From positions 1-7,408 of the forward strand of contig JAJQIQ010000006.1 of the NCBI GenBank assembly GCA_021199135.1: a DNA stretch of 7,408 nucleotides, in the 5' to 3' direction. The position numbers and the translations under genes are program-made. The notes beneath the pieces were generated by a model. The model saw only the letters and a program-made list of their open reading frames with translations, was not told the DNA's origin and did no database searches. This DNA is from Clostridiales bacterium. GTDB taxonomy: Bacteria; Bacillota; Clostridia; Lachnospirales; Lachnospiraceae. Below are positions 6,303-7,408 of the stretch, in pieces. Position 1 is the first letter of the stretch. Each line of letters opens with the position of its first letter.

Positions 6303-6321
6303 ATGCTGTGTTTCACAGCAT
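6303..6321 (-). promoter_or_regulatory. Perfect 8-bp hairpin or dyad just upstream of the fusion gene's ribosome binding site
   Basis: ATGCTGTG and CACAGCAT pair perfectly around three bases. The hairpin ends about five bases before the GGAG site (6294-6297) and 14 bases before the ATG at 6288. It has no T-run on the minus strand, so it is not a standard terminator. It could be an mRNA element that affects translation or stability, or an operator dyad. Confidence 0.5.
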
Positions 6322-6360
6322 TCTGCAAAAATTAATTCAAAATATAATAATTTAGCCTAA

Positions 6361-6378
6361 AGGATTTTATTAAATCCT
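6361..6378 (-). repeat. AT-rich hairpin overlapping the stop of the upstream dehydratase gene
   Basis: AGGATTT and AAATCCT form a perfect 7-bp inverted repeat around TATT and overlap the TAG stop at 6377-6379. On the minus strand TTAGG follows, not a clear U-tract, so it is at best a weak or partial terminator. The rest of the gap to 6289 is AT-rich with no convincing promoter. Confidence 0.4.
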
Positions 6379-7408
6379 AATTTAACATTTCTAAGAACGC
6401 CCCAATCCTCGTGGCGGTCTGCCCCTCTCCCCCGTGGCTGCGGTCGGTGCCGTCGCCGTCTAGGATGAGCAGCGGGATCCCCGCCTCCTCGAACTTCTTC
6501 TTCGCAAGCTGCGCCGCGCCCGCCGTGTGCTTGCAGCCCCAGTGCGCAAACCAGATCGCGCCGTCGCAGTTCAGCTCCCTCGCGTGTCGGATGCCGTTTT
6601 CGATGCGGCGGGTCGCGTTGCCATTGAAGGAATTATAGACCATGCGACGCGCCATCGCCTCGTAGGGATGGTCCGGATCGATGTCGCCGTCGTAGGCCTG
6701 CGCGAGCTCGCAGGCTATGATCTGCGCGTTCTCGCTGAAGCAAAACTCCTTCTTCACCGCGTCCGACCAGAACGGGATCGTGTGCATCCAGTAGATGCGC
6801 TTCCCCCTCGCGGGCTCCGCCGTCGAGAGGTCGTCAAGGAGCATCTTCGTGTACCGCTCCTCCTCCGGCGTCCCAAGCATGACGTTGTTCGTCATTCCGG
6901 CGTAGAGCGGCGTCACAAGGTCGGTCGGCACGAAATGCCTCGCACGGGCCGCCTGCGCTTTGCGGCAGTTGCGCAGCGTCCGCTTGCTGCAGCGCAGCCT
7001 CTCCGTAAGGCTTGCGGGATCAATTTTTCTCCCCGTCTGCTCCTCCAAAAATTTTGAAAGCTCCCTCAGCTGCCTCGCGACGTAGGCGACGTTCCTCTCC
7101 TCCTGCTCGTACGGCACGTCGATAAAAAACGACGGCACGTCGAATTCTTCCGCAAGCCTCCTGAAAGTCAGCATGTTGGCGTCGCAGATGAGGTTCGTGT
7201 AGACGATGCACCGGGGCTTCGGCAGGACTCCCATCTCCGCCGCGCCGAGGAAGGACCGGTGGTAGCTGCATAGCGTGTCGGAGATACCCTCCTCGCCCGG
7301 ATGGGCCAGAAACGCCTCCTCCGCCCGCGAACCCGTGAGGTAGCACGAGAAGCCCTCGACGTTGTACGGGGCGAGGCCGACCTCCTGCATGAGCTCGCAG
7401 GGCGTGAA
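6377..7408 (-). CDS. 2-hydroxyacyl-CoA dehydratase subunit-like protein, 5' end outside the window
   Basis: This is the C-terminal 343 residues of a dehydratase-family (PF06050, HgdA/HgdB-like) protein. The frame stays open through the right edge. The residues before the Met at 7390 read FTPCEL, which joins to MQEVGLAPYNVEG to form the usual TPxEL...G-xPY opening of the family, so that Met is internal. Counted from it, the motifs are LCSYHRSFLG (40-49, C41), NLICDANMLTFR (66-77, C69), FIDVPYE (89-95), FAHWGCKHTAGA (281-292, C286) and LDGDGTD...GQTATRIGAFLE (310-334). The three cysteines match those in the dehydratase half of the downstream fusion and are likely iron-sulfur ligands. Family enzymes remove water from 2-hydroxyacyl-CoAs by a ketyl-radical route after ATP-driven reduction; related double-cubane proteins do other reductions. 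The downstream gene on the same strand supplies the matching activase 88 bases away. Whether this protein pairs with the fusion's first half, forms a homodimer, or uses another subunit cannot be told here. Confidence 0.88.
   Translation of the reverse strand, partial: FTPCELMQEVGLAPYNVEGFSCYLTGSRAEEAFLAHPGEEGISDTLCSYHRSFLGAAEMGVLPKPRCIVYTNLICDANMLTFRRLAEEFDVPSFFIDVPYEQEERNVAYVARQLRELSKFLEEQTGRKIDPASLTERLRCSKRTLRNCRKAQAARARHFVPTDLVTPLYAGMTNNVMLGTPEEERYTKMLLDDLSTAEPARGKRIYWMHTIPFWSDAVKKEFCFSENAQIIACELAQAYDGDIDPDHPYEAMARRMVYNSFNGNATRRIENGIRHARELNCDGAIWFAHWGCKHTAGAAQLAKKKFEEAGIPLLILDGDGTDRSHGGEGQTATRIGAFLEMLN

Noticed and set aside
6322..6360. A promoter for the fusion gene in the AT-rich gap (TATTAT/TATATT boxes)
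   Set aside because: No -35-like hexamer lies at 16-18 bases from any of these boxes, and random matches are expected in such AT-rich DNA.
6527..7057. Plus-strand 176-residue open frame inside the dehydratase gene
   Set aside because: It is antisense to clear dehydratase motifs, and its His/Arg/Val/Leu-rich composition fits a shadow frame.
7388..7390. ATG as the start of the right-hand dehydratase gene
   Set aside because: The frame is open to the window edge, the preceding residues FTPCEL complete a conserved family motif, and no ribosome binding site lies before the ATG.

Overview
The window looks like part of a chromosome from an anaerobic Firmicute (Bacillota), most likely a gut or rumen clostridium of the Lachnospiraceae type. 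The inference rests on four kinds of gene: a secreted BspA-like leucine-rich-repeat protein with the Gram-positive style of C-terminal repeats, an AAA-ATPase/PD-(D/E)XK protein of a family expanded in such bacteria, oxygen-sensitive 2-hydroxyacyl-CoA dehydratase-type iron-sulfur proteins, and strong AGGAGG-type ribosome binding sites. All supported genes lie on the minus strand, so the transcriptional order runs from high to low coordinates.

Right part (4609-7408): two dehydratase-family genes form a probable operon. The first (6377-7408, 5' end cut by the window) is a 2-hydroxyacyl-CoA dehydratase subunit-like protein. The second (4609-6288) is a fusion: a shortened dehydratase-subunit domain followed by a complete ATP-dependent activase (HgdC/BadF type). 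Both dehydratase domains keep three comparable cysteines, and the activase keeps its two cluster cysteines. The two genes could therefore form a compact system in which the activase half injects a low-potential electron into iron-sulfur clusters of the dehydratase domains. The substrate is unknown. The AT-rich gap between the genes holds two hairpins, one of them a perfect 8-bp stem just before the second gene's ribosome binding site.

Middle (2805-4457): a single gene with its own promoter and a rho-independent terminator. It encodes an AAA-ATPase-like protein with a C-terminal PD-(D/E)XK nuclease-like domain. The ribosome binding site places its start at an ATG nine bases inside the longest open frame.

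Next (1017-2501): a secreted BspA-like leucine-rich-repeat protein with a signal peptide, about eight 22-23-residue repeats and a basic C-terminal domain with two more.

Left (162-813): a two-gene, AT-rich module behind a good sigma-70-type promoter. A PIN-domain ribonuclease-like protein is followed, with overlapping frames, by a 57-residue partner. This resembles a toxin-antitoxin pair in reversed order. At the left edge (1-109) is a fragment resembling the C-terminal part of Rpn/PD-(D/E)XK transposase-like proteins, apparently damaged by a frameshift.

No tRNA, rRNA, CRISPR array or intact insertion sequence was seen.
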